Source: Companilactobacillus zhongbaensis | GTDB taxonomy: Bacteria; Bacillota; Bacilli; Lactobacillales; Lactobacillaceae | Direction of reading: 5' to 3' | Assembly (NCBI RefSeq): GCF_003946515.1 | Contig: NZ_RHOM01000016.1 | Coordinates: 1-58,224, forward strand | Length of the DNA: 58,224 bases | Shown here: one piece after another, positions 16,617-25,309 of the stretch | How positions within the stretch are numbered: the stretch's first letter is position 1 | Layout: each line of letters begins with the position of its first letter | Translations under genes and position numbers: made by a program | The notes under the pieces: model-generated | Seen by the model: only the letters and a program-made list of their open reading frames with translations | Database searches by the model: none | What the model was told of the DNA's origin: nothing

Positions 16617-17591
16617 TGAAGAAGGATCAATCTGATGAAGGGAATTCATGATTGATTCTTTTTCGTCTTCAGTGTAGGAATTTAAAATACTGTCAACGTA
16701 TTCCTGGTTTTGCACTTTTTCTCCCACGTTATTAATATTGTCTGATAATTTTTGATCGTAGGCCTTATTCCATTCAATGTTTTCATCAACTTCACTATTA
16801 GTGACGTGAGTTTGATTATTATCTTTATAATACATAACGTCATCAGATGGAGTTTGGGAGTGGTCAATGTATTGAGAGCCATCTTGCAATAATTCATCAT
16901 ACGTATAATTTTGTGGATATTTTCCATAAAATGTTCCCAGAAATTGATCATAGTAATTTCCATTTTTCAAAATTATGTAGTGATGTTGAGTACGAAGATC
17001 ATTTTTTGAACTATCATTTGTGGTTTCATCATGTGTTGGATCAGAAGTGTTATTCAAAACGTCTTTATTATGATTACGGATATCTAAGGTGTTGTAATCT
17101 TTATCATTTTCATGGTTATTGAGTTGAGTATATGTTTTTCCGGTGTTGTTATCCACGTAAAGCCCATTTTGATTTTTAATGAATGTCATTGATTGAGTAT
17201 CAATTGAATTGCCTATCGGTTGTACTGCTAAACGAGTATTAGATTGTTGCAGGCTTGCATTGAAATACTTGTATTCCGGATAAACGGCACCATTAGCTTG
17301 TGTACGATATAAATAAACCCCATCAGAACCATAAGGATGGATAGCAATGATTCGATCAGGATTTTTCGTATCCTGGAGGAAGATGTTGCTATCCTTTTTG
17401 TTTGGTCCTTTGTGGTCTTTCTTGGGTGATTTCTGACTTTTGGTTGATTTAGTATTGGTAGTCTCAACCTTCGGATCGTCACCACCGACCCCAATATTGG
17501 TGTAGCTTTTGTACGAAGTGTAGGCTGCTAATAATACGACGATCACTAATCCCCCGATTATGATCGATAATCCTGTGCGTTTCTTTTTCAT
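16557..17591 (-). CDS. Membrane-anchored protein of unknown function
   Basis: 344 residues: a single N-terminal membrane segment (about 7-27) preceded by Lys/Arg, then a long Asn/Asp/Lys/Ser-rich extracellular part. Residues 38-68 are a charged linker; about 75-150 may be a small beta domain (YLYRTQANGAVYPEYKYFNAS). I do not recognise the family. The last 20 residues are encoded in antisense across the metalloprotease active-site codons, so the natural C-terminus may have been lost in a rearrangement. GGGGATAA precedes the start. Confidence 0.65.
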   Translation of the reverse strand: MKKKRTGLSIIIGGLVIVVLLAAYTSYKSYTNIGVGGDDPKVETTNTKSTKSQKSPKKDHKGPNKKDSNIFLQDTKNPDRIIAIHPYGSDGVYLYRTQANGAVYPEYKYFNASLQQSNTRLAVQPIGNSIDTQSMTFIKNQNGLYVDNNTGKTYTQLNNHENDKDYNTLDIRNHNKDVLNNTSDPTHDETTNDSSKNDLRTQHHYIILKNGNYYDQFLGTFYGKYPQNYTYDELLQDGSQYIDHSQTPSDDVMYYKDNNQTHVTNSEVDENIEWNKAYDQKLSDNINNVGEKVQNQEYVDSILNSYTEDEKESIMNSLHQIDPSSSNYISTTDDVTNFMHDIMG

Positions 17592-17678
17592 ATTTATCCC
17601 CTATAACATATTAAAAATATTATATTCAAAGACAATTATAGTTGTTAAAACGGGCGATGCTAACCCCAAATCAATTGT

Positions 17679-18251
17679 TTATTTAAAAACGTCAGATTTT
17701 TTGAAGTTAAAATTTTGATAGGCCTTTTTTAAAAAAGTTGGTACGTGTGCATATTGAAACTCGGCCAGCTTTTTTATTTGGTCTGAGTTGCCGTTTTGAA
17801 TCCATTCTTTGAACAGTCCCATCATGCCGTATGAGTGATGTTTGATTTCAGCTAGTTGATCACTGGTGACTGGTTCTTGGTAAAAAGCTTCAATGGATTC
17901 TACGGCTGTTTTGACATTGAAACTTTGGATGTATTGGTCGATGGAATTTTGTGATCTTTCGGTATAAGTCTTTTGGTAAAAATTTCGATGCTTGTACATA
18001 TCAGTCAAATTTTCAGAGATGCTTTCAATTGAATACTGTTGGGGTTCATCAACATAGGTGTTGGAGAAGTCGTACAAAAATTTCCAAGCGACTAATTCGT
18101 ATTTATCATGAAAGTGATAGTAAAACGACTGTGGGATGGTACCGGCTCTGCGACTCAATTCGACAACGCGGACCTTATCCATTGGCATAGTCTGTAACAT
18201 TTCTTCGAGTGTTTGGGCAAAAAGTAGTTTAGTTTGATTTTTTAGTGACAT
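17679..18251 (-). CDS. TetR-family regulator
   Basis: 190 residues. Helix-turn-helix at about 8-52 (FAQTLEEMLQTMPMDKVRVVELSRRAG..PQSFYYHFHDKYEL) and a C-terminal domain like that of DhaS/TetR_C_8-type regulators. It is divergent from the NmrA-type oxidoreductase at 18377 with a 125-base gap that holds a good dyad, so it probably represses that gene and itself. Confidence 0.87.
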   Translation of the reverse strand: MSLKNQTKLLFAQTLEEMLQTMPMDKVRVVELSRRAGTIPQSFYYHFHDKYELVAWKFLYDFSNTYVDEPQQYSIESISENLTDMYKHRNFYQKTYTERSQNSIDQYIQSFNVKTAVESIEAFYQEPVTSDQLAEIKHHSYGMMGLFKEWIQNGNSDQIKKLAEFQYAHVPTFLKKAYQNFNFKKSDVFK

Positions 18252-18280
18252 GATTGCTCCTTATTTGATAAATAATCAAT

Positions 18281-18301
18281 AATGTCTATTTTTTATACAT
18301 T
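18281..18301. promoter_or_regulatory. Candidate TetR operator
   Basis: AATGTCTA and TATACATT, inverted with one mismatch around a T-rich centre, in the TetR/oxidoreductase divergent region. Confidence 0.5.
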
Positions 18302-18376
18302 TTAGCATTTTTATCTAAGGTAATTAAGCCAAACTGCCATTATAGTAGAACAACAGATACAGAGGAGGTACGATGT

Positions 18377-19225
18377 ATGAACATTATGGTGACAGGCGCT
18401 AACGGTGGATACGGAAGTTATGCAATCGACTATTTGAAAAAATTTGCTCCCGATGCAAATATTTTTGGCTTAGTCCGAAACGAGGCTAAAGGAGTAGCCT
18501 TAAAGGAAAAAGGTATCAATGTACGAATTGGTGATTTTTCGGATAAGGCTTCGCTAATTGAAGCTTTCAAAGGAATCGACCGACTTTTGTTCGTGTCTGT
18601 TTCAATCCCAGGAATTCAAAAAAATGTCGTAGACGCTGCGGTTGAGGATGGAATCAAATTCATCTCCTATACTAGTATTTTTCAACCTGCACTCGATCGC
18701 TTTGGTTTGGAGATCAACCACAAGCAAACAGAAAACTGGATCAATGAGTCAGGTATCAAACACGTCTTTTTGCGGAATAGCTGGTATGCTGAACTAAATC
18801 AAGCAGTATTTGATTACGCTCAAAAAACTGGCAAGTTTGCTTATTTTGCTGATCAAGGAAAGCTTTCGTTTGCCTTGAAACGTGAATACGCTGAAGCAGG
18901 TGCTCGAGTGATCGTTGATGGATATGATCAGGAAGTGTTAAACCTAGCAGGGAAGGCTCGTAGTTATGCAGAAATAGCTGTTGGTACGGAAGAAGCAGTG
19001 GGAAAAGACTTAGACATCGAAATAACTACTGCTAATAATTTTGTGCCAACCCTTGTGGCTGCAGGAATTTCTCCTAATTGGGCTGGAGTTTCGCAAACTT
19101 ATCAGGAACATACACTGGACTTAGACAATGGTGAAGATAATGCTGATCCAACTGAATTTGAAAAAGTCTTAGGTCATCCGCTGGCTAATATGGAAGAAAT
19201 TGCTCGTGAGTTGATGAGTAAATAA
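18377..19225 (+). CDS. NmrA/QOR-type NAD(P)-binding oxidoreductase
   Basis: 282 residues of the atypical short-chain dehydrogenase group that includes NmrA and NADPH:quinone oxidoreductase 2. MVTGANGGYGSYAIDYL is the dinucleotide-binding glycine motif; LVRNEAKGVALKEKGINVRIGDFSD and FVSVSIPG..KNVVDAAVEDGIKFISYTS are typical of QorB. There is no YxxxK pair, as usual in this group. Likely role: quinone or electrophile reduction, or redox sensing. GGAGG lies eight bases before the ATG. Control by the divergent TetR is likely. Confidence 0.82.
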   Translation: MNIMVTGANGGYGSYAIDYLKKFAPDANIFGLVRNEAKGVALKEKGINVRIGDFSDKASLIEAFKGIDRLLFVSVSIPGIQKNVVDAAVEDGIKFISYTSIFQPALDRFGLEINHKQTENWINESGIKHVFLRNSWYAELNQAVFDYAQKTGKFAYFADQGKLSFALKREYAEAGARVIVDGYDQEVLNLAGKARSYAEIAVGTEEAVGKDLDIEITTANNFVPTLVAAGISPNWAGVSQTYQEHTLDLDNGEDNADPTEFEKVLGHPLANMEEIARELMSK

Positions 19226-19241
19226 TATTTTAAAAGCAAAA

Positions 19242-19286
19242 AATCTCTGACGAACAAGGTTAATACCTCATTTAGTCAGAGACTTT
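19242..19286. terminator. Probable bidirectional terminator
   Basis: AATCTCTGAC and GTCAGAGACTT around a 23-base loop. It overlaps the stop codon of the convergent LysR gene. Confidence 0.5.
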
Positions 19287-20150
19287 GTTTTCCCAAGCTG
19301 AAGTCATTTTCTCTGCGATCGGAGAGATGACTTTTTTGTTTGCCTTCAAATAGGTGGCGTAAAAATCGATCGAGCTGAATTCACCTGTGATCGGTATTTC
19401 TACTTCATCACTATCAGCTCTTTTGCGGTCAGGGTCGATCTGGGACATGTTGGTGCTGAAGTAAGGGAAGTCAGAATATTTGGTGATCTCGGTGAAGGCT
19501 TCGTATTGATTTTGGTATAAAAATTTTGCATCAGGGATGTTGTCCTCAGCGTTTTTCTTCCAGACGCCGATGTCGGATAAGACGATGAAGCTGAAGCCTT
19601 TCAGGTCCTTGAATGTTACGGATTTTTTGTTGGCCAAGTAGGTGAACTTGTTGAGATTGACAGACAGTTTTTCCGTCCCGATGTATCGCGATTCGACCTC
19701 GTCAGTTTGGATTTCTTGATTTGTGATTATCATTGAAAAATCATTAGTTTGGAGCTTGTTCAAAGCTACTTCTGGTTCCAACAAAGTTTTGTTGATATCG
19801 ATTTGTTGAGGTAAGTCCGATAGGATCGATTTGAGTAAGATCACTGGACCGGGTGCGACTGATGCTACTGTAATGTGGTGTTGGTTGTAGTCGTATTTTT
19901 GAACGGCTTCGATCATGTCCTGATTGAGGGCCAAAACTTTTTGGGCTTGTTCGGCTGCTAATTCGCCAGTTTTAGTAAGGCTGATCTTGTTGGGCTTTCG
20001 GTCGAAAATTTGTACACCGAATTCCTCTTCGATTTTTTGCATGCCCCGAGTTACGGTCGGTTGGGTGATCCTTAAATGTTCCGCCGTGGCTGCTAAGGTG
20101 CCGTACTTTTTAAAAGTTACGAGTTCTTCTAAGAGATAATTGTCGATCAA
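19272..20150 (-). CDS. LysR-family regulator
   Basis: 292 residues. The winged helix-turn-helix occupies about residues 3-60 (ELVTFKKYGTLAATAEHLRITQPTVTRGMQKIEEEFGVQIFDRK), followed by a type 2 periplasmic-binding-like effector domain. I place the start at a TTG (20148-20150) because GGAGG lies seven bases upstream of it; the in-frame ATG at 20180 is upstream of that site. Divergent from the AKR gene at 20263, which it probably controls. Confidence 0.85.
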   Translation of the reverse strand: MIDNYLLEELVTFKKYGTLAATAEHLRITQPTVTRGMQKIEEEFGVQIFDRKPNKISLTKTGELAAEQAQKVLALNQDMIEAVQKYDYNQHHITVASVAPGPVILLKSILSDLPQQIDINKTLLEPEVALNKLQTNDFSMIITNQEIQTDEVESRYIGTEKLSVNLNKFTYLANKKSVTFKDLKGFSFIVLSDIGVWKKNAEDNIPDAKFLYQNQYEAFTEITKYSDFPYFSTNMSQIDPDRKRADSDEVEIPITGEFSSIDFYATYLKANKKVISPIAEKMTSAWENKVSD

Positions 20151-20262
20151 AATTACACCTCCAGTATACGTTGGATGCATAGTAGCATATTTATTTGGTA
20201 ATTTTCAAATCGGCTTTTTGCCCCTAAACTGGATTCATAAGTTAAACGAAGAGGTAATGAAT

Positions 20263-21123
20263 ATGCAAAATGTGAAATTAAATAACGGCGTCGAAATTCC
20301 CCAATTGGGCTTCGGCGTTTTCCAAATTACTGACTTGGCTCAGTGCAAGCAAGCGGTTCTCGATGCTATCAACAGTGGCTATCGCTTGATTGATACGGCA
20401 TCAGCTTACCAAAATGAGACGGCTGTCGGTGAGGCAATCAAGGAAAGTGGAATCGATCGCGACGATTTGTTCATCACATCAAAACTGTGGGTTTCTGACT
20501 TCACGTATGAAAAAGCTAAACAAGGAATCGACACTTCTTTAAAAAATCTTGGTCTCGACTACTTAGATATGTACTTGTTACACCAGCCATATGGGGACAC
20601 GATTGGTGCTTGGCGTGCTTTAGAAGAAGCTAATAAAGCTGGAAAAATTCGTGCTATCGGTGTTTCGAATTTTTACGCCGATCAGATGAAAGACTTGGAA
20701 CTTTCTAGCCACATTAAACCAGTCGTCAACCAAATCGAGGTCAATCCTTGGTATCAACAAACTTCAGAAGTTGAATTTAACCAACGGGAAGATATTACTG
20801 TTGAAGCTTGGGCACCTTTTGCGGAAGGTAAGCATGACATTTTTACTAATGAGACTTTGAAGTCGATCGGTGAAAAGTATGGTAAGGCTAATGGGCAAGT
20901 TATTTTGCGTTGGCTGTTGCAACGTGGGATCGTTGTGATTCCTAAGTCGGTTCATTTGGAACGGATGAAGGAAAATATTGATGTGTTTGATTTTTCGCTT
21001 AGTGATGATGAGATGTCAGTTATTAGTGGGTTAGATAAAAATCAAAGCCAATTTTTCGACCATCGTGATCCGGTTACTATTGAGCAGATATTTGGTTCTA
21101 GTTTGAATGAGATGAAGAATTAG
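20263..21123 (+). CDS. Aldo/keto reductase
   Basis: 286 residues, AKR5-like (2,5-diketogluconate reductase type). Tetrad: Asp44 and Tyr49 (LIDTASAY), Lys74 (ITSKLWVSDF), His107 (LLHQPYG). EAWAPF and VVIPKSVHLERMKEN are intact. The ATG at 20263 has AGAGG eight bases before it; the ORF extends further upstream without a site and would run into the LysR gene. Close paralogue of the broken gene at 14758. The last 300 bases become G/T-rich toward the repeat at 21.1 kb. Confidence 0.9.
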   Translation: MQNVKLNNGVEIPQLGFGVFQITDLAQCKQAVLDAINSGYRLIDTASAYQNETAVGEAIKESGIDRDDLFITSKLWVSDFTYEKAKQGIDTSLKNLGLDYLDMYLLHQPYGDTIGAWRALEEANKAGKIRAIGVSNFYADQMKDLELSSHIKPVVNQIEVNPWYQQTSEVEFNQREDITVEAWAPFAEGKHDIFTNETLKSIGEKYGKANGQVILRWLLQRGIVVIPKSVHLERMKENIDVFDFSLSDDEMSVISGLDKNQSQFFDHRDPVTIEQIFGSSLNEMKN

Positions 21124-21146
21124 ATAGAGGTAGTAGTTTGGTAGGT

Positions 21147-21430
21147 GGTTCACTGCCGGTTCCGGGTCGGGGCGCGATATGGGACTGGAACGCTGCGGGC
21201 CAACTTTGAGCTATCCAAGGAAGATCGCCTTGGACATCTCAAAGCTTGACCTTTTTGTAAGCACGGCTTTTGCCGTGCAAACAAAAATTTCGCGGCTGAG
21301 CCCATATCGCGCCCCGACCCTCCACCTAGATTGGTGTCAATCTAATCGTCTTTTTTGAGTGGGTTTTACCGATTTTTGTTGGGGAAGTTGGCACTTTTGG
21401 TGCTTCCTATTTCTTACTTGTCTATCTCAG
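21147..21430 (+). repeat. Structured repeat family 1, copy B1
   Basis: Starts with GGTTCACTGCCGGTTCC, then a perfect 20-bp inverted repeat (21164-21183 with 21301-21320) enclosing several hairpins: CCAAGG...CCTTGG near 21215-21232 and GCACGGC-TTTT-GCCGTGC near 21261-21278. After the stem come CTCCACCTAGATT and a tail with GGTGCTTCC and TCTATCTCAG. The stem differs from copies A1 and A2 at two positions, both compensated on the other arm. It fills the gap after the AKR gene. Confidence 0.87.
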
Positions 21431-21455
21431 GTTTCTTCTTGATGGTAAAATCGGA

Positions 21456-21497
21456 AAACAAAAACAAAAACAAAAACAAAAACAAAAACAAAAAAGG
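21456..21497. repeat. Hexanucleotide (AAAAAC)n tract
   Basis: About seven A/C-only hexamers directly after repeat copy B1. A similar AAGACC/AAAACC hexamer run follows copy B2. Confidence 0.75.
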
Positions 21498-21533
21498 AAC
21501 AAATGCCATTTTTTAGACATTTGTTCCTTTTTG
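21491..21533. terminator. Bidirectional terminator
   Basis: AAAAAGGAACAAATG, loop, CATTTGTTCCTTTTT. It serves the permease gene on the minus strand. Confidence 0.8.
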
Positions 21534-21546
21534 CTTCTATTATTTT

Positions 21547-22953
21547 TTACAGTTCATCATTCTGTAATTTAGAATGTTGCAAGCCATAGGCGAAGTAGAA
21601 GATTACTCCTAAGATCAGCCATGATGTTACTGAGATCTTTGTTAGGTTCGGTAACATTATTATGAAGTAGACGCTTAGTAGGCCTGATAGTATTGGTAGG
21701 AATGGGTACCAGGGCATTTTGAAGCCGTCGTTTACTATGTCTTTTCTTCTTCTTAGCGGGATGATCCCGAAGGAGATGAAGGCGAAGGCTAGTAGGGTTC
21801 CGGCGTTTATTAGGGATGCTAGTTGGGTTAGTGGTACCATTCCGGCGAAGAATGTTTGTACTATTGTGGCTATGATGATGGCGTTGGTTGGTACGGCGTG
21901 TTTTTTGGTGATCTTGCCCATGAATTTTGGTAGGAGACCGTCTCGTCCTAGGGCGTAGACTAGTCTTGACCCACCGAAGAACATGGTGATCATGGCCGTG
22001 AAGATTCCGATCAAGGCACCGATGGTGATGATCTTGTTCCAGCCGCTTAATCCTACTACTTGTAGGGCGTAAGCTGCTGGGTCATCGACATTTAATTTTG
22101 AATAGTTTACTACTTCGGTTAAAACGAAGGAGAAGGCTACGTACAAAATAACGGCTACGATAACTGTTCCGATGATTCCCTTGACAACGTTTTTTCCAGG
22201 GTCGACTGTTTCAGCCGAGTTGGCTGCCAGTGCATCGAACCCGATGAAGGCAAAAAATACGGTCGCTGCTGCAGTCGAAATTCCGCCTAATCCCCAAGGT
22301 GAGGAGTGGAATTGTTTTGGATAAAACGGTACGTAGTTGGATGACTTAATATAGAAGATACCGACTACGATGAATAAGATGATGATGGCTACTTTAATGA
22401 CCACCGCAGTGTTTTCGATCCGTTTGGATAAGTCGACGCCGTGAAAAATAATTACGGCTACGACTAGTACAATCAGAGCAGCCGTCAAGTTGATGACGCC
22501 ACCTTCCATCGGACCGGCTTGTAAGGCTTTCGGAATGTGTATCCCGATAGCTGCTAGGATGTTGTTGTTGAAGTACGAGGCAAATCCGGTCGCTTCTGCC
22601 GAGACGGCTAAAAAGTATTCTAGGATCAACGCCCAACCGAGGAGCCAACCGACGAATTCTCCGTAGATGACTGAACCGAAGGAGTAGGCTGATCCCGCAA
22701 CTGGCATGGCGGAAGAGAATTCCGCATAGGCCATTCCGACCATTCCTGAAACTAGTGCTGCGATCAGAAAGGCAATGGAAACTGCCGGTCCTGCGTGTAG
22801 TGCTGCTTCGTGACCGGGTAGGATGAAGATACCTGTTCCAATCACAGCGCCGATACCTAAGGCTACTAGGTCTTTTGCGTGGAGAGACCTCACTAGGTGA
22901 GAGTCGGCTTTGACGTAGTTTTCGACGCTTTCTTTTTTAAATATGTTTTTCAT
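21547..22953 (-). CDS. Amino-acid permease, APC superfamily (CAT-like)
   Basis: 468 residues with about twelve membrane segments. LGIGAVIGTGIFILPGHEAA is the first-helix unwound motif of APC transporters, and FFAFIGFDALAANSAETVDPGKN is typical of the cationic-amino-acid or YfnA-type subgroup. Likely proton-coupled import of an amino acid; the substrate cannot be fixed. No neighbour in the same operon. The 3' half (21.55-22.1 kb) has strongly A/C-ending codons on the coding strand, unlike the 5' half, matching the local strand skew. Confidence 0.88.
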   Translation of the reverse strand: MKNIFKKESVENYVKADSHLVRSLHAKDLVALGIGAVIGTGIFILPGHEAALHAGPAVSIAFLIAALVSGMVGMAYAEFSSAMPVAGSAYSFGSVIYGEFVGWLLGWALILEYFLAVSAEATGFASYFNNNILAAIGIHIPKALQAGPMEGGVINLTAALIVLVVAVIIFHGVDLSKRIENTAVVIKVAIIILFIVVGIFYIKSSNYVPFYPKQFHSSPWGLGGISTAAATVFFAFIGFDALAANSAETVDPGKNVVKGIIGTVIVAVILYVAFSFVLTEVVNYSKLNVDDPAAYALQVVGLSGWNKIITIGALIGIFTAMITMFFGGSRLVYALGRDGLLPKFMGKITKKHAVPTNAIIIATIVQTFFAGMVPLTQLASLINAGTLLAFAFISFGIIPLRRRKDIVNDGFKMPWYPFLPILSGLLSVYFIIMLPNLTKISVTSWLILGVIFYFAYGLQHSKLQNDEL

Positions 22954-23180
22954 GATAATGACCTTTGTAATTTGATAGATGTTTCCTATTTTTGAAATGC
23001 ATATACCATTATGGTGGAGATGTGATTGAAAAACAATGATTATTTTAATAATGTGATAATTGTTTTAATAATGATTGGTTTTGTACTTGAGGTGAGAGAG
23101 CAGCGCAGACAGTGGCGTTTTGTTTTGATTGTCGTTGGTGATTTTAGGTGGTTTGGTGTTGAGGTGGTAGTTTGGTGTGA

Positions 23181-23452
23181 GGTTCACTGCCGACTCCGGG
23201 GCCCGGGGATACAGCCGCTGGAACGTGGTGGGCACATTTTGAACCAATCGAGCATAAACCGCTCGCTTGTTTCAAAACTGCACCTTCCTCTAAGCTCCTT
23301 CGTCGCTAAGAGGAATTTCACCACTGAGGGCTGTATCCCCGGGCCCCTCCGTCTAGATAGTGCAACATCACCTTCTTTTTGTTGGTGGAGACCGAGTTTT
23401 TTTGATCAAATTGGCATTTTTTGCGCGTCCTAGGTTTTGCGGTCTATCTCAG
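23181..23452 (+). repeat. Structured repeat family 1, copy B2
   Basis: Starts with GGTTCACTGCCGACTCCGG. A perfect 19-bp inverted repeat (23198-23216 with 23329-23347) has a sequence unlike the stems of A1, A2 and B1, yet it is fully paired and in the same place. Conserved CTGGAACG follows the left arm, and CTCCGTCTAGATAGTG follows the right arm; the tail ends in GGTCTATCTCAG. Inner hairpins include CGAGC...GCTCG and CCTCTAAGC...GCTAAGAGG. An accidental ORF (23026-23433) spans it. The gap 22954-23578 otherwise holds only G/T-rich DNA and a hexamer tract. Confidence 0.87.
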
Positions 23453-23471
23453 ATTCTATGATTGTTGGTAA

Positions 23472-23509
23472 GATTCAGACCAAGACCAAGACCAAAACCA
23501 AAACCAAAG
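23472..23509. repeat. Hexanucleotide AAGACC/AAAACC tract
   Basis: A run of A/C-rich hexamers directly after repeat copy B2, matching the (AAAAAC)n run after copy B1. Confidence 0.7.
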
Positions 23510-23534
23510 CATTATTTTAAGGATTAATCTGAAG

Positions 23535-23578
23535 TAAAAAAGCTCATCTCACTTTGTGGGGATGGGCTTTTAGATTTT
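23535..23578 (-). terminator. Rho-independent terminator
   Basis: AAAAGCTCATC and GGATGGGCTTTT pair; the minus strand continues into T6 after the DUF1048 gene. Confidence 0.7.
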
Positions 23579-23914
23579 TTATTTGTTGATTTCTTTTACT
23601 TGTTCTCGCAACTTATTTTGGCTTTTGATCAACCATAATTCGTCAGGGTATTGGGCCATTATTTCGTCGCAGAATTTTACTGGGTCGTTGCCGATTATGT
23701 TTTTTACGGGGACATTTTGTTCGGCGTTTTCTTGGAAGATTTCTAGTATTTGTTCCAGTATCTGTAGGAAGCCGTCTCCTTTGGCGAAGTTCCACATGTA
23801 TTTTTCTAGGGCTTCGAAGGTTTCTTTGTAGGGTGTTGGTAGGGCTGCTACTTCTGCTTTGAATTCGCGGTATCTTTTTTTGTCTCCTACCATTTTCTTT
23901 AGTAAGTTTTCCAT
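23579..23914 (-). CDS. DUF1048-family protein
   Basis: 111 residues, mostly helical and acidic, no membrane segment. The start MENLLKKMVGDKKRYREFKAEVAALP and the later NIIGNDPVKFCDEIM are typical of DUF1048 proteins, which are usually encoded directly after a PadR regulator; function unknown. AAAGGAGAAATAACC precedes the ATG at 23914, two bases after the padR-like stop. It is co-transcribed with that regulator. Confidence 0.85.
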   Translation of the reverse strand: MENLLKKMVGDKKRYREFKAEVAALPTPYKETFEALEKYMWNFAKGDGFLQILEQILEIFQENAEQNVPVKNIIGNDPVKFCDEIMAQYPDELWLIKSQNKLREQVKEINK

Positions 23915-23916
23915 GG

Positions 23917-24237
23917 TTATTTCTCCTTTAATTGTTCCATTTTTTCGGCTAGGAAGGTCCATTTAGTCCAAAATTCGGCTAGATAGTCGGTTCCTGCTGG
24001 TGTTAATTTGTAAAACTTTCTGGGTGGTCCGACTTCGGATTTTCTTTTTTCGCTGTCGATCAAGCCGTTTTTCTCCAGTCTTAGTAGGACGGTGTAGACG
24101 GTTCCTTCGACGATGTCTTCAAAACCTAGGTCTACTAGGTAATTAGTTATTTCATAGCCGTAGGTTTCGCCTTTGCTGATGTGTTGGAGGACGATTCCTT
24201 CCAGGGCGCCTTTTAGTAATTCGGTTAAACCTTTCAT
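23917..24237 (-). CDS. PadR-family regulator
   Basis: 106 residues. Winged helix pattern LKGALEGIVLQHISKGETYGYEITNYLVDLGF..VEGTVYTVLLRLEKNGLI..EKR..EVGPPRKFYKLTPAGTDYL is a textbook PadR N-terminal domain with a short C-terminal dimer helix. GAGGT before the ATG at 24237 decides the start. A long dyad immediately upstream is the likely self-operator. Genes of this type respond to phenolic acids or antimicrobials in other bacteria; the inducer here is unknown. Confidence 0.9.
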   Translation of the reverse strand: MKGLTELLKGALEGIVLQHISKGETYGYEITNYLVDLGFEDIVEGTVYTVLLRLEKNGLIDSEKRKSEVGPPRKFYKLTPAGTDYLAEFWTKWTFLAEKMEQLKEK

Positions 24238-24256
24238 ATTTAAATACCTCATTTCA

Positions 24257-24302
24257 ACTACTTAGTGATACTAAGTACATGTATATAGTATTACTAGGTA
24301 GT
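24257..24302. promoter_or_regulatory. Long dyad operator for PadR
   Basis: A 46-base dyad centred on ACATGT. The left half reads ACTACTTAGTGATACTA and the reverse complement of the right half ACTACCTAGTAATACTA; 19 of 23 positions match. It lies directly upstream of the padR-like gene. Confidence 0.75.
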
Positions 24303-24324
24303 CACAATAGCAAGGAAAAAATCC

Positions 24325-25197
24325 TTATTCTAATTCTTTTTTCAACTGCTCGATAAAAAGTTGACCAGCTTCAGGTAGTTTGCGTTTCTTGGACCAGATC
24401 AAAGATGCCCCTTCGGTCAATGATGGGCTTAGCCGTTTGAAGACTAGTTCAGTGTTAGTTGTGTCAATCAGTGATTCGTAGGTCAAGGCCATGCAGGCTC
24501 CAGTTTCTACTAATAACATGGCGTTGAAAATCAAATTGTAAGTTCCGATGTAGTTATATTGCAGGCTTAGCCCGTGGCTCCATTCTTCAAAAAATTCACT
24601 GGTTTGTGATTGCCGCGAAGTGATCAAAGGTCGACCGACTAGATCAGTTGGACTTATCTCATCTAAACTAGCAATTTGTTCATCTTTTCGCATCAAGACA
24701 CCCCAGTGATTGACCGCTGGAAATTTGAGACTGTGATAATTTTCGTACTTTTTATCACCCATCATGGCGGAAAATTCTAGGACACCAGAATCTAGTTCGG
24801 CCAAGGTGTTTAGCGAGTCCCCACTGTGAATATTGACTTTGATCTCAGGATTTTGGTAGATGACTTTTTGGATGGCCGTCATCATGGGACGTAAGGCGAT
24901 ACTTTCTCCAGCACCGATATCTAAAACGCCACTTATGGTGTCTTGTTTTTGCAAGTTGAAAGTTGTTTTATCGACTAATTTGAGGATCTCGTTGGCTTGT
25001 TCTTGTAAATAATAGCCGTCTTGGGTCAGTTGGATCTGGCGATTTCCACGCACGAACAGTTTTGTTCCTAATTGACTTTCTAGTTCAGCGATTTGACGAG
25101 ATAAAGCCGGCTGTGAGACGTGTAAACGAGCGGCTGCATGGGAGAAATTCAATTCTTCGGCGATAGTTACGAAATAGCGTAAAACACGGATGTCCAT
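24325..25197 (-). CDS. LysR-family regulator
   Basis: 290 residues. MDIRVLRYFVTIAEELNFSHAAARLHVSQPALSRQIAELE is a canonical LysR helix-turn-helix; an effector-binding domain follows (ISGVLDIGAGESIALRPMM onward). AAGGAG precedes the ATG at 25197; the upstream extension has no site. Divergent from the acetyltransferase-SDR-AKR genes, which it likely controls. Confidence 0.9.
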   Translation of the reverse strand: MDIRVLRYFVTIAEELNFSHAAARLHVSQPALSRQIAELESQLGTKLFVRGNRQIQLTQDGYYLQEQANEILKLVDKTTFNLQKQDTISGVLDIGAGESIALRPMMTAIQKVIYQNPEIKVNIHSGDSLNTLAELDSGVLEFSAMMGDKKYENYHSLKFPAVNHWGVLMRKDEQIASLDEISPTDLVGRPLITSRQSQTSEFFEEWSHGLSLQYNYIGTYNLIFNAMLLVETGACMALTYESLIDTTNTELVFKRLSPSLTEGASLIWSKKRKLPEAGQLFIEQLKKELE

Positions 25198-25309
25198 AAT
25201 AAGCTCCTTTTTAATATAACGAAATGTAATAACTGGATATTGATTATAAGTATTTAACATTATGATATTCAGCCCATATACTGTAGTCAACCCTTAAGGA
25301 GTGAAAACA

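Noticed and set aside
20140-20262. N-terminal extension of the AKR at 20263
   Set aside because: The upstream 41 codons lie in the divergent promoter region and overlap the LysR start; AGAGG points to the internal ATG.
23026-23433. Plus-strand ORF of 135 codons
   Set aside because: It runs through structured repeat copy B2 and G/T-rich DNA, has no ribosome site and no recognisable protein pattern.
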